Counted from the first letter of the stretch, positions 12,866 to 24,397 are shown. The stretch: DNA of 64,000 nt from Gordionus sp. m RMFG-2023 (GCF_954871325.1 NC_088775.1:87707561-87771560); one strand, 5' to 3'. Program-made: numbers and translations. Notes: generated by a model not told the origin, from the letters alone.

Positions 12866-12990
12866 AGATTTTTTAAAACGGTTAACTCAATATTTTAGCC
12901 AGAAAAATATTGCCTAAGCCCCGAGATTTCGATAATATATGTCTAGACATTTGTTCCTTCTATGAGCAAAATCTTCAGAGTTGCGGTTTA
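12866..12990. mobile_element. Partial TAGTGTTG-family MITE
   Basis: The core is almost identical to the MITE at 13284-13506 (AACTCAATATTTTAGCCAG; ATTGCCTAAGCC; CCTTCTATGAGCAAAATCTT), but both terminal repeats are missing. Confidence 0.75.
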
Positions 12991-13283
12991 GAAAATTTAC
13001 TCTGTCATTTTTAGAAAAATTTTGTCATGATTTTGATTTTAAGATAATTTATATTATTTATTTCATAGATATTTTAGATAAATCATAAATGGTTAAAATA
13101 TTATCAGCTAAATTGGGAGGTATTACTACTAGTATATATTTCCATGAAAATCAGATTTTTTTTTAAATTTATATAAATTGGCTCTAAAAAGGATTTGTAG
13201 AGAAAAAAAAATTATACATTGGTTTAAAAAAACACATTGACATTAATATATATTTATTTTATTACCACCAGAGTTCACTTTAC

Positions 13284-13506
13284 TAGTGTTGTTAAACGGC
13301 TCGTTTCGAGCAGATTTTTAAAAACGGCTAACTCAATATTTTAGCCAGAAAAATATTGCCTAAGCCTCGAGATTTCGATTATATATGTATAGACCTTTGT
13401 TCCTTCTATGAGCAAAATCTTCCGGATTGCGTGATATTTTTCTAGATGAAGTATTGAGTTAGCCGTTTTTAAAAATCGGCTCAAAACGAGCCGTTTAACA
13501 ACACTA
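13284..13506. mobile_element. TAGTGTTG-family MITE, best-preserved copy
   Basis: It starts TAGTGTTGTTAAACGGCTCG and ends with the inverse CGAGCCGTTTAACAACACTA. It is flanked by CACTTTAC and CACTATAC, an 8-bp duplication with one mismatch. This fits a non-autonomous hAT-type element of 223 bp that is nearly all inverted repeat. Confidence 0.88.
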
Positions 13507-13858
13507 CACTATACCTGAGAGTAACCATATTATATTCTGGTCTAATCGAACCCAAGCCAATCCGTACAATTTCTCTTTTTAGTTAACATTATAAATTCTA
13601 TAAATAACTTTCTAATAAATAACAATTCGTTGAGTTTTGTTATATTATGATGCGTTGAAACTTAAATAGAAATAGAAGAGTTCTAATTGTTTAGAAAAAA
13701 AAGAAGTCTGATCCGATTAAAATATTTAAAAATTTACATTTGTATACCATTTTAAAAAAAAAACACCATTCGTCGGCTGAGTATTAGAGTGTCCTATATC
13801 CATTTTCTAAAATTGGTTCAAGGAGAGCCATTAAAAAAAAATATTTATTTCTTATCTC

Positions 13859-14468
13859 GAATTCATAGTGGCGCGATTGCGATATAACAGCTGACAGTTT
13901 TTAAAAATCTGTTTATGAAATTTTTGTTTATTAAATTCATTTTTCTTAGATTATTATTATGAATTGAATTAAAGATAAAATTAATATTAATAAAATAATT
14001 TTTTTTTTTTATTGAATATCAATTTTATTATAAGTATATATGAATAATATTAAAATTAACATATCAAATATAAAATAAAATAATACAATATTATATGTGC
14101 CTTGGTCTTTAGGGAAATCCTTAATTTGGGACTTCACATGCGTATCTTCTTTCCCCAAAAATTTAAATTCTAATCCGGTTGATATAGCCGAGAAAAAAAA
14201 ACAATGAAATATTCCAAACTCACAAATTATATTTTTACACCGATCGTTATCTCTTCCCTTGGACATATGCCAAGCGGAACTTTAAAGTTCTTTAAAATAT
14301 ATAGGGGATAAGACAAGAGCCCTTACATCAGAACCAAAAGAATTCTATTTTTTAAAACAAAATCTTCAAATCACTATTTTAAAATATAATACTCATGTTT
14401 TTGGGGAAATAAAAATTGATCTCATAAACAAATTTTAAAAATCGATCAGCTCGTGCCACTATGAATTC
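13859..14468. mobile_element. MITE of the GCATTCATAGTGG family, split by a LINE tail
   Basis: It begins GAATTCATAGTGGCGC and ends GTGCCACTATGAATTC. The halves also share inner words with copies at 18469, 18868 and 22872 (AACAGCTGA; GATCTCATAA; ATCGATCAGCT). The middle, about 14000-14400, is LINE sequence, so the LINE inserted into an existing MITE. Confidence 0.7.
14000..14400 (+). mobile_element. LINE 3' fragment, same family as at 830-3450
   Basis: Plus-strand translation near 14108 reads GKSLIWDFTC, matching SKSLIWDYTC of the first LINE. Near 14190-14260 comes a segment like KYSKLTNYIFTPIV, and near 14325 TSEPKEFYFLKQNLQ matches its last conserved block. Frameshifts separate these pieces. 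Only the C-terminal end is present, as usual for 5'-truncated LINEs. An open frame on the opposite strand (14266-14009) is a shadow. Confidence 0.65.
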
Positions 14469-15954
14469 AAGATTAATATATATTATATTTTTCTAATATG
14501 GAATATTTGATTTAGTCTAATTTTTAATTTAGGTGAACCACAAAGTTATTTGTTTTTGAATCTTATACAGTTCAAGATTATTTTAATATTGAATCAAACC
14601 AAGGTTAATTTATATTCTCCAATATTATAAAATATAATTTATTTTATTTTATAAAGAATTGTCAATATCATTTATTTCTTGATGAAGATGATTTAAATCT
14701 GCCCTGGTAACAGAAAAAGATTTTTTTTTACAACAATAAAGAAAGTTTAAGGCACTAAATCTACACTTTGTAAGTATAGATTGTGTCCTAATATTTCAAT
14801 TGATAGAGGATCTTGACAAATACGAACAAAAATTAGACTCTGTTTCTTTAAATAAGGCACATACCAGATTCAGATAAAGTTGTTTTTTTAAAAAAAATCA
14901 ATAAGAATCTGAATCTAGATACTATTAATGATAGTCTAATAATTTTATATTTAAATATTTCTAAATAATACCCTCAACTAAAATTTTAAATTCCTTATAT
15001 ATAATACTCAACTTTCCCATCTTCGACTTCAGATAAATGTGGATTTAGTACAACGAAAGCTGTGTTTAGTACTAAGCGCTCTTGTTTATCTAGTAAAATT
15101 TTGAAAATCAATCGTTGTTAAAAAAGATCGTATCTTATATTATATTATTTTTGTATAATTTTCTTTTTATTATCTATGAGAAATAAAAAAAATGAGATAT
15201 AAAAAAATGATTTAACGCCTTCCATTTTTACGTAAGAAGTAACGCCTTTCTATTTTTGAAGTAACGTTCACAGCACTAAGAAAATTATATAGATACATTT
15301 CAAAGTTACACATACCCCTATTTTTGGTTATTGCTACCAACTATAATTTATATATATATATATACTATATTTTAAAAAAAATATAAGTGTTATTGTAAAA
15401 TTGGATTCGGACTGAGAATGCTATATAAATTTCTAGGATAACATATCTATCAAACCCATTCTATTATACAATCAGTTTATAATTTTTAATTATATTACAA
15501 ATATAATCTTAATTTTCATTTTTTTTAAATAACAAATTACAATTATTTATATTTAATAAGCATCGCTATACAGTATCGAATATTAGAGATGGGGATAGTA
15601 CACATAAAAATTTTTTAGCCAACGTGTCCACTCCCATGAAAGACGAAATTTTTATCACACCCGTCGCGTTCCAAAAATTCTAGGATTTTAAAAAATAAAT
15701 TTTACAATTCTGCTTATTTATTTCCATAATTTTATTGAAACAAAATTGTCATCTTAAAAGTAATTTAATATTCGCTACAATCAAGTTACATTTATAAATC
15801 AAAACATTATTTAAAATATTAAAAATTCAAATATAAATATAAATGGCCAGTAAAAATTGAAAAATGACAAAATTCAAATACTTTAATAAAAATTATAAAA
15901 TATATGCTTTTTCTATAAAATAAAAAAAATGTTGGAAATTATGGAAATTTTTTA
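14469..15954. other. AT-rich stretch, nothing recognised
   Basis: No frame, RNA gene or clear repeat can be supported, except a short local repeat of AGTAACGCCTT-like words near 15205-15270 and an AT dinucleotide run near 15350. Confidence 0.4.
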
Positions 15955-16740
15955 GTTACTTGGGGTATGGTCTTGATGAAGTGGAAGCTGTCCGACGTGG
16001 TCTGGTCCCAGTTGAATTTTACCCCTAGGTTTAATAGATCGAATAGCGGGTTTGCTATGGTAGACATTTATGGTATAAATTTTGGGTAGTAAGTATGATG
16101 TTTGTTGGAACGGGAGTTTTTGATTGATCCTGTCGTTTTAGGACTAGGGATTAACCCGTCTGCATAAATAATGTGTCCTAAATATTCCACCGATGGTTGT
16201 ACTAGTTTGCATTTTTTTAAAGATTTATCCTTAAATTGAGAACATCCAATCGTGTGAAGAGCTGATGTAAATTGTACCAGTGTTCCTCAGGTGTTTCCTC
16301 CGATACTTGAATGTCTCCAAATATATCACTGTTTTTTTTAAGGCCGGCCGTTACAATGCCCATAGTCCGCGGAAAAATAGGGGGCGGAGGAAATTCCAAA
16401 AGGAAGTAGATTGAAATTAAATAGCCCTAAGTGGGTGCTAATTGTTAACAATTTGCTTGTGGTTTCCGTGACTGGTATTAGGGTGTAGGCTTCATTTAGA
16501 TCTATCACAGAAAAAATTGGTACTTTCTTGTAGTGTTCCAAAAATATCTTCAATTCGGGGGATCGGGAAACATTCTGGCGTTGACCCACGAGTTTAGGGT
16601 AACTTAGTAATTTATGCATAGGCATAATGTATTGGTCATCCTTTTGAATGGGCACCAATGGTGATCCCCATTTACTGTATCGGCATTTACTGATAATCCC
16701 TTTGTTTTCCCAGTCTTTTAATATTTGTTCAAGATATTAT
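15955..16740 (-). mobile_element. Ty3/Gypsy-type retrotransposon fossil, RT region
   Basis: Minus-strand translation shows Gypsy-class reverse transcriptase blocks: FSVIDLNEAYTLIPV, then LLPFGISSAP, then EEHWYNLHQLFTRL. This is an old broken fragment with several breaks; no LTRs, gag or integrase could be assigned. It directly precedes a hAT remnant at 16750, so the two may be nested or merely adjacent. Confidence 0.75.
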
Positions 16741-16749
16741 TTATTAACT

Positions 16750-16917
16750 TTATCCGTGATTCATGCAAATTCCCCTAATATTAAGCGATTATTTATTAAA
16801 TACAACATTACCATTCCTTCCAGTGGACCAATTGAATGCTCATTCAATGTCTTTGATAATATTTTATTGATAGGAAGGGATATATCCTTGATAAAAATTT
16901 TAAAATTTTTTATATAA
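16750..16917 (+). pseudogene. hAT C-terminal dimerisation-domain remnant
   Basis: Plus translation reads ITIPSSGPIECSFNVF, aligning with AIPSSAPIERLFSFG encoded in the hAT copies inside the 55.5-62.2 kb palindrome. It is therefore a related hAT relic. No terminal repeats were found for this copy. Confidence 0.6.
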
Positions 16918-17733
16918 AAAGTATTGATGTTAAATCCTAAATATTTTATATAAAAAGGTATATGTTGTTCTTTTTAAATATGTTTTCTAATCATTTTATT
17001 TATTTAATCGCTTCAATTTTCCTCCTGAAAAAAAAACTGAAAAACTCCAAGTAAGTTTTTAAAAAAAAAAATATTTCGTAATTATGTCGAAATCGCTTTT
17101 CAGCATGGCATAGATCATCTATCCTAAGAATATCAGACAATTTTACCATCACCTTTTATACTATCCTTTTAATTTAGATTAAATATGTATACACTTTTTG
17201 TTATATATTAATAGAAATTACGGGAAAGTTCATACTCTATGCATACTAGAATATGAATTCCTGTAAAATTAGGCTTTTCGAAATTAAACCTAGTTATACG
17301 ATGCATACTTCCGACTTTGCTAACCCCCACCCCCTCCAGACCACATTAAATATGTGATAATTAGGGCACAGCTGATAACCCAAATTACAATTTGCATTTA
17401 ACAAATTATTAAAATAAATTTAACAAAAATAAATATCGTAATGGAAATAACTAACCCCATTTTCCATTTAATGATGCGTTTGAGGTATTTTGACGTCTAC
17501 ACTAACGATAATATTACCTTCAAATTAAAAAATAATAATAAAAATTGCATGTTTTTAACTTATTGTAAAACCACTTAGTAAATGCTTAATTAAGAGAAAT
17601 GTGATTGAAAAAGCTTAAATTATCATTATTATTATAATATCATAATATTTTAATCTTTCCAGATTTTAAAAATAATAAAAATTTGTATATTATTTCCTCC
17701 GTAATAATTTTTTAAAAAAAATGATAACTAGAT
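16918..17733. other. AT-rich stretch, nothing recognised
   Basis: There is no supported gene or structured repeat here; CCCCCACCCCC near 17326 is a short C-rich patch. Confidence 0.35.
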
Positions 17734-17868
17734 AGAAAATCTCTTCTTCAGAACCAGGGATATTCCTTCCTAAATCTCATCTTCTTGATGAAGAATTAGT
17801 GGGAACCTCGGACGATTATTTTTCTATCAAAATTTGTTTTGAAACAGAAGATATGGCTCTGTCCTAAA
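17734..17868 (+). CDS. Possible terminal exon of an unknown gene
   Basis: An open stretch of about 44 codons follows GATAG and ends at a TAA at 17866. It reads SSSEPGIFLPKSHLLDEE and then DDYFSIKICFETEDMALS. Base composition and residue mix look coding compared with the flanks, and a polypyrimidine-poor AG precedes it. No family is recognised and no partner exon was identified upstream, so this is tentative. Confidence 0.28.
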
Positions 17869-18468
17869 TATCAAAAATATAAATTAATAAATTTATTAAC
17901 TTTAACGAGAAAAGGAGATATATAAGCTATTTTTAATATAAAAAAAAAATAAAATAGTGACTAAATAATTTTTTTTTAAAGTTAGAGAAGTTAACTAAAT
18001 TTTAGCTTAAGGTTTATAAAGATGTGAACGTAAACAATATTATAATTTATTTTTTCAAATTTTAATAATAATGGGTAGTTATATAAATCAAATTGGGAAA
18101 TGGAAAGTATAAAAATTAATACGAATTACAAATTTACAAAAAAAAATTAAAAATTATAGTGGAAGATTTTGGTAATGTTTCATCATAATTTCATTAAGTT
18201 AAGAAAATTTATAAATTTTGAGGTTTTTTTTAAAAACATATTTAGGTCACATCACAACCTAAAACATTAAATAATTTCAACAAAAACTTCCAGAACATGA
18301 TCTTCATTCAAATGTTGCTATACCAACCTCAGCTCGGGGTGGGACGCGCGTTTTTATTATAACAAATCCCGCCGCTTTAAATTACCAAACATCATAGCTT
18401 TTAGAGTGAAAATATTTGATTTCAAATTCTTATTCTATTTTTTCAAAGCTTAATAAGGTCTTGTTTAG

Positions 18469-18693
18469 GCTGGATTAATAGTGATCCAATCCGATAGGAT
18501 TTAACAGATGATCGATTTTTCAAAAAATTTTTTATGAGATCAATATTTTTTTTTATATTTATATAATTCTATTCATGATAATAATAACCTAAGTTTCGTT
18601 GATTTCAATAAAGAAAAATTGATCTCATTAAAAGATTTTTAATATCGTTCAGCTGTTAAATAGTATCGGATCAGATCCCACAATTAATCCAGC
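18469..18693. mobile_element. GCATTCATAGTGG-family MITE, divergent copy
   Basis: It is palindromic, with ends GCTGGATTAATAGTGATC and GATCCCACAATTAATCCAGC. The inner words (GATCAATATTTTT; AAAAATTGATCTCATTAAA; CAGCTGTTAAATAGT) match the copy at 22872. Confidence 0.7.
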
Positions 18694-18867
18694 AATGCGG
18701 CTTGAAAAATATATATTTTTATATCGGAATAAAAAACCCAATTTAAAACGTTTTTCGCAAAATGAATTTCGAACCCTGACATATTGATTTTTTGTCAATG
18801 AATGATGAATGCGAAAGAATTCTATCCTTTTTTGAAAATGTTTACACTACTATAAAATAAATAAGTG

Positions 18868-19076
18868 TGAAATTCATAGTGAGATACAATCCACCATGTT
18901 TCAACAGCTGATTGATTTTTTAAATCTGTTTGTGAGACCAATTTTTCTTTATTAAAATCAATACTTATTAGATTAATATCATGAATGAAATTTAAGATAA
19001 AATTAATATTAATAAGGAAAAAATTGGACCTCATAAATAAATCGTGACGGATCGCATCATCCCACTACGAATGCAG
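18868..19076. mobile_element. GCATTCATAGTGG-family MITE, second copy
   Basis: Ends AATTCATAGTGAGATAC and CCCACTACGAATGCAGC are inverted, with an inner CAACAGCTGATTGATT block as in the other copies. It lies only about 175 bases from the copy at 18469. Confidence 0.68.
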
Positions 19077-19214
19077 CGCAGGAAATATATTCCAACCTTT
19101 TTATTTTTTTTATTTTTAAGATAAACTTAGCCTTCATTTTAATCTAATTTTTTTTAATCGTGATATTTTAGCCAGACAAGATAAGAAGAATGGTAAGGAA
19201 GTTATTATATTAGA

Positions 19215-19223
19215 TTTCGCGCC
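19215..19223 (+). promoter_or_regulatory. E2F-like site TTTCGCGCC
   Basis: TTTCGCGCC fits the E2F consensus TTTSSCGC and is conspicuous in this AT-rich DNA. It lies about 40 bases before the ATG of a possible first exon at 19264. A functional promoter here is inference. Confidence 0.35.
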
Positions 19224-19263
19224 AAAGATCGGGCCTACGTTTTGTTGATTGTCAGAACTCATC

Positions 19264-19320
19264 ATGCCAGATCTCGAGGACTTTACCAGCTCCCTATTAA
19301 AGTCGAGTGCTAAAAATTTC
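19264..19320 (+). CDS. Possible first coding exon of an unknown gene
   Basis: ATG at 19264 opens MPDLEDFTSSLLKSSAKNF, followed directly by a GTATTT donor at 19321. The piece is more GC-rich than its flanks and follows the E2F-like site. The frame would otherwise run into a poly-T and a stop. No downstream exon was found with confidence; the sulfotransferase has its own start at 21976. Product unknown. Confidence 0.33.
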
Positions 19321-19448
19321 GTATTTTTTTTTTAAATATTATTTCTGCATCTTAAGATTGGTTTATGTTACCCAATGAATTGCTCATGGAAGGCATGAGG
19401 CTTACAATTTTATTTTTTAAAAAAAATAGAATAAAAATGACCAGAATT

Positions 19449-19650
19449 AATGTTATTAAACGGCTCGATCTTTAAAATGGGTAGCCCACTATTTACTATT
19501 TAAGCCAAAAGATATTATGCGAGTCCAGAGATTTTGCTCATGGATGGCAGAAAGGTTTAGGCATCTATAAAATCGTGAGGCTTGCTTTATTTCATTTTGG
19601 TTAGGGTTATAATTTAAAATTGGATAAAATCGAGCAGTTTAACAACACTA
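19449..19650. mobile_element. TAGTGTTG-family MITE
   Basis: It begins TAATGTTATTAAACGGCTCG and ends GTTTAACAACACTA. It carries the family's inner block (AAGATTTTGCTCATGGATGG type) found also at 21397. Confidence 0.75.
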
Positions 19651-19806
19651 TCCCTCCCAGAATAGATGGCAAAAAATCTTCAGTATCGACAAGTTGTTGC
19701 TGTAGACCTTTTTTTTCAAAAACGAGTATACTATCTAATAATTAATTATTCGTATTCATTCCGTTAACCTAGTTTATTAATTCACTATTCGTATATGTAT
19801 AAATAC

Positions 19807-20018
19807 CAGAGACCTGCTGGATTTTTTTTTAAAATATATTTTATTTATTTTCGATTTTTACAGCTAATAATGGCGATTTTAAATATTTTATGTTAAAATA
19901 TACGGCCCGGCCTGGATATTTTTTTTAGAAAAATTTTCAAAACCGGCATGGGTATATTTAAAAAAATTAAAATACGGCCTGATCTGGCCGGGCTTAGGGA
20001 CGGGCCTGCAGGTCTCTG
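19807..20018. mobile_element. Short hAT-type MITE, exact 8-bp duplication
   Basis: Ends CAGAGACCTGCTGG and CCTGCAGGTCTCTG are inverted repeats with one mismatch. ATAAATAC flanks both sides exactly (19799-19806 and 20019-20026). It is 212 bp, non-coding, with CCGGCC-rich words inside. A similar tip, CAGAGACTTGC, occurs at about 25089. Confidence 0.9.
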
Positions 20019-20026
20019 ATAAATAC

Positions 20027-21038
20027 TAATGGAATACGAATAGTTATATTATTCGAATAAATCTAATATTGTTAATATGATGAGTATTTGTTATTACCGC
20101 AAGGGATGATATCATAAAACTAATATTATAAAAATGATCAAAGAAGAGATGACATCAATTAATTCACTTTTGTATTTAATTTATTTTCTGATTTCCACTT
20201 TTGTCGTTGATAAAAAAAAATATATCATATTTATAAAAATTTATTAATATATTTTATATTAATTATATTTTTACTATATATGACGTATAATTGTTTTTTT
20301 TATCTAAGATAAAACTAATGAAGGTGAGGAAAAATATAAAAATAGAATTTAGGAGAAAGGATATAGGATAAGGGATTTTTAAAAAGAGGATGTCTAAAAA
20401 AAGAAAATAGTAAATAAAGACTAGGAAGGGGAAGGGAAGAAAGAAAGCATAATGAGGCATGGAAGAAGATTAGTTGATGGAAGATATAAAACTTAGATAG
20501 TTAGAGTATCATCTAAAATTTATATAATATAGGGAAGACCGGGGTTATATTGTCCATAAAAAATTGAAGTGCTATAAAAAAAATAGATTAAGCAATTTTC
20601 CTAAAATGTTTAAAAGTAGTTTTATTCTTTACAAATATCACAGTAGAGATTAATATTTAAGAAGAAAATCTTTTTGTTTTTAATTAATATGAAATTTTTT
20701 TAATAAAATAATTTAAGAATTATGAAAAACACCCGGGGCACCTATTGTCCTTTCGCGTTACGTTATATAGCGCTTCTTTATTTGTAGATTTTTTTTTTTT
20801 AATTATTTAAAAAGTTAATAGTAAATTAATTTTTATACTTAATTTTATTTTTCTCCTAAAAAAAATTTTTCGACTGAACCTTAAAATGATGAAAAACTAA
20901 AAGTACACATATATTAATTTGTAGAAATTTACATTATCTAGATTTCTATAATTCTATAATTCTACATTATCCGGAATTCTAAAAAAACTATTACATTGTT
21001 ATATTATTATTTTTAAGAGTGTGTGTTCCTACCAATGA
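20027..21038. other. Intergenic, one transposon-like scrap
   Basis: No gene is seen. GACCGGGGTTATATTGTCC near 20537 and CACCCGGGGCACCTATTGTCC near 20732 resemble degenerate copies of a transposon end, in the same orientation. 20300-20460 is purine-rich. Confidence 0.35.
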
Positions 21039-21361
21039 CATATAATAATATCTAGACTGACGATGCATACATTAAAAGTGTACATCTATGAAAACAGCTG
21101 AAGACGCCATTTCGTTTACCCATATCATTATTAAAAATTTTAAACGAGAGGCCAATTTATTCCTACGTCTGACGCAAACTTTATTTAAGAATCGCCTGAA
21201 TTGAGATAATAAGGAAGCAAGTTATCAATTTAATAGTAGTTTTTAACATGAGAATAATTATTATACGAGTTTACAAAATGGCAGGTCCAGCTGATTTGCA
21301 TTCAACGATGTTTTCAAATGCATTATTATGAATGCACCGTCAGTCTAGGTATTATTATATG
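21039..21361. mobile_element. Palindromic element with about 30-base inverted ends
   Basis: CATATAATAATATCTAGACT at 21039 is inverted at 21342-21361 (AGTCTAGGTATTATTATATG). The pairing continues inward, for instance CAGCTGAAGACGCCATTTCG against AAATGGCAGGTCCAGCTG. It is non-coding and of unknown superfamily; no clear target duplication was seen. Confidence 0.75.
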
Positions 21362-21396
21362 CCGTTCCTACAGTTTTCATTTTTGAATAGACCTAC

Positions 21397-21618
21397 TAGT
21401 GTTGTTAAAAACCCAGATTTGGGACAATTTTTTAAAACGAACCCGTTAAGATTTTAACCAAAATAAAAGTAATATTAAGTCTCTAAAGATTTTGCTCATG
21501 GATGGCAGTAGAGGTTTGGACATCTATTTGCCCAAAATCTGGAGGTTTTACATAATATTATTTTGGCTGAAATCTTAATCGGTTTAGTTTTTTATAAGCC
21601 CGAATCGGGCTTATCAAC
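21397..21618. mobile_element. TAGTGTTG-family MITE, degraded right end
   Basis: It starts TAGTGTTGTTAAAAACCC and ends near GGGCTTATCAACAACC, followed by a run of C. The inner parts pair (GATTTTGCTCATGGATGGCA; CAAAATCTGGAGG). Confidence 0.72.
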
Positions 21619-21975
21619 AACCCCCCCCCCCCTAAGATCCACTTGACTGAATGCAAATTTATATATACGTTGAGAAATAAATATATTCAATTATTAAAAT
21701 TCGTAATTATTTTTTTTTATATTGGAATCATCTAATATTTGTTTAACCTTGTGCTGTGTAAATAAAGTTTAGATCAAATATGTATTCAAGCTACGACATT
21801 TTTTCTTTGAATAAATCCAACTTTACTTACGTATGAATGTTCGCACAAACAAGAAATTTATTTTTTTAAAAAAAATAAAAATAATATATTTATTAGTATA
21901 TATATATATATAAATATGATTTTACAAAAATTAATTTTCAAACATCATTTAAAAAGGATAATAATTATTTTATTG

Positions 21976-24230
21976 ATGAGTTCTTTGCAAAAATATTTTC
22001 TGGCGGCACTTTTTTTGTGTTCGATCATATACTTTGGATTCTTATATGACAAAAGTATTAAATATTACCATCACTGTAAATACTATTAAATAATTACTAT
22101 ACTATAAGCCCCAGAGGCGCCACCCTACCCATAACTCTAGGCAAAATTTTCCCTAAAGAAATAGAGAACTTATTTAGGGTAGTTATTTTTATATGACAAA
22201 AGTATTAAATATTACCATCACTGTAAATACTATTAAATAATTACTATACTATAGGCTTAAGAGGGCGCCACCCTATCCATAACTCTAAGCAAAATTTTTC
22301 GTAAAGAAATAGAGAACTTCTTTAGGGTAGTTTTTTTTTTCTAACTTTTTTCTGAAAATTCTTTGTATATTTTATTTTTGAGCAAAAATGGACAAAGGGA
22401 GTGTAGGGTAATTATTTTTACGAGTTTAAAATTATATTTTATGATAACTTACAAATTTGCTAAGAGGGTGGGAGGGTTCTCTTGCCATTGGCTACTTCTA
22501 CATAAATTTAAATGTTTGCAAATTTTTTTATGTTTATAACTAACTTTCATTTCTAAAAAAAAAACAAAAGGCACACGAATACCTATCAATATTATCCTAG
22601 CGGATACCTTATTCGATATCACAAGCTCCAAAGTATGATTTCAAAAAGAAAACAATTTCAAAGATTTTTTTAAAGACATTTTTTTTTTGCCTTAAAGTTT
22701 GAGCAAAACAAATCTTTTGTGGAAGATCACAAAAATTAAATTTGTGATTTCATCCTTAAAAGATTTTTTTATGCAGAAAAATCACAAAAGGTTTGATTAT
22801 AAAAAATTTGGAATTTTAAACTAAAATTTAATAAATCTTAAAAATATTTTCCTTTAAAAAATTCTTTAACTGCATTCATAATGGAATGATCCGATCAATG
22901 TCGTTTTAAAAGCTGATCGATTTTTTAAATAAATGTTTAATGAGATCAATTTTTATATATTAATTTTATCTTTAATTCCATTCATGATACTACGTTATTG
23001 CTTTTAATATAGAAAAATTGAGCTCACAAACAGCTTTTAAAAATCGATCAGCTGTTAAATCGCTAAGGATCGGATCCCACTATGAATGCCGCCTGATCAA
23101 TAAGGATTTTTTATTTTAATGATCATTTCAAACTCTTCTTTTTTTTGCATATCGATTTAAAGCCACAATACATAGATTCTCCGGAATACACCTCAATAAC
23201 GGACCAGCGCACTGAGTTGAATTCAACCGGAGAAGTACCAGGTGAAGATAGAGTAAGTTGGCTAAGGCATGCTTGCGAAACAGTATTCCCGTTACCTACA
23301 GTGAATGATAAATACACTCAGTTCCATCAAATTATAGACAAGGTGAGGAATGTCATGTATTGTTACGTGCCCAAGGCTTCCTCGACTTCTTGGAAGAGTC
23401 TTTTCATGGTTTCCAATAATTTAGCGTACAAAAAGTTTTTCGAAACTTCCCTCACTAACGGTGATTCCATAGGGCCTTACGTGGAGAGATATAGATTTAA
23501 TAAGCTTTCGAATGTAACCCAAAATGGTAGTTTCGAAACAAAAAAATACCTGAAATTCGTTTTCGTGAGAAATCCCATAAATAGGATATTGTCGGCGTAC
23601 AGAAGTAAGTTCGTATGGAAGAACAAATATTTCGTAAATCATTATGAGCGTTATATCAAGGTGCTAGCTCATCGCAATTCCAGTGAAATCAGCGATGAAA
23701 ATTTCGACGTTATAAAAGCAATGTATGATAATAAGGAAGTTAATGTAACTTTCTTGGAATTTGTTCAATTTATTATAAACATTCCTTACGTTAGGGATGT
23801 GAAATTACAAGAATACCTGATGAATGAACATTGGAGACCCATTTCAGACATTTGTGCTCCGTGCACATACGGATTGGACTTTATCGGCAAACAAGAAACA
23901 TTGGTCGAAGATGTGACTAAAATAATGGGGCTAACCACTTGGAACACGTTGAATTACAACCCATTTAAAACATTGTTTCCCCCAATCGACGATGATGCTG
24001 AAGGAGATATGAGTTCCAATAACTTGGAATCTGAGTCTAGCCAAGCTGTTACTTCAATTAATTTAAGACAAAAAAAAATCGTAATTCGTAATTTTACCGA
24101 TTACGAAAAAGTTTTAATCGAATCTCTACCGGAGGATGTACTTATACGATTGATTAGATTATTTCGATATGATTACCTATTCTTTTACCCTTCAGATCCA
24201 CTATACCTTAAATATTTACATCGACTGTAA
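21976..24230 (+). CDS. Carbohydrate sulfotransferase (CHST family), two exons
   Basis: Type II Golgi enzyme that moves sulfate from PAPS to glycan sugars. Exon 1 (21976-22075) encodes MSSLQK, then a hydrophobic anchor YFLAALFLCSIIYFGFLY. The GTAAAT donor leaves phase 1. Exon 2 is proposed from 23176 (acceptor ACATAG) to the TAA at 24228-24230, in compatible phase, giving about 384 residues, near the family norm. Visible family marks are RVSWLRHAC; the 5'-phosphosulfate loop CYVPKASSTSWK; the 3'-phosphate region FVFVRNPINRILSAYRSKF; and HWRPISDICAPC with YGLDFIGKQETL near the C end. All key blocks are intact, so it looks functional. Which sugar is sulfated cannot be told; HNK-1/chondroitin-4-O types are closest by motif. 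The exon 1 link is inferred from phase and topology. The intron holds a MITE and a tandem duplication covering the donor. Confidence 0.88.
22044..22337 (+). repeat. 147-base tandem duplication over a splice donor
   Basis: Units 22044-22190 and 22191-22337 both start ATATGACAAAAGTATTAAAT and carry the end of sulfotransferase exon 1 with its donor CATCACTGTAAATAC. Each also holds a segment with GGCGCCACCCTA and TTTAGGGTAG, inverted as in hAT-type tips. The second donor is about 147 bases downstream of the first. Confidence 0.9.
22872..23089. mobile_element. GCATTCATAGTGG-family MITE in the sulfotransferase intron
   Basis: Ends GCATTCATAATGG and CCCACTATGAATGC are inverted, with GATCCGATC and GGATCGGATC blocks just inside. 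It stops about 85 bases before the proposed acceptor of exon 2. Confidence 0.78.
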
Positions 24231-24391
24231 TGAATATGTCTATTATTTAATATTTATTTTAAAAATCACTATATTTGTGCAATGTAGTAAAATGTATTTT
24301 ATTGACTAAAGTTTATATTCGTGGAAATAACGAATATGATTTTAAATCATTACAACGAATGTATATATTATAATATATTTTTTAAAAAAAT

Positions 24392-24397
24392 AATAAA
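24392..24397 (+). terminator. Possible polyadenylation signal AATAAA
   Basis: AATAAA lies 160 bases after the sulfotransferase stop codon. In such AT-rich DNA the word is common, so the assignment rests on position only. Confidence 0.35.

Noticed and set aside
20531-20752. Two GACCGGGG/CACCCGGGG words that resemble a transposon end
   Set aside because: Both point the same way and no inverted partner or duplication was found.
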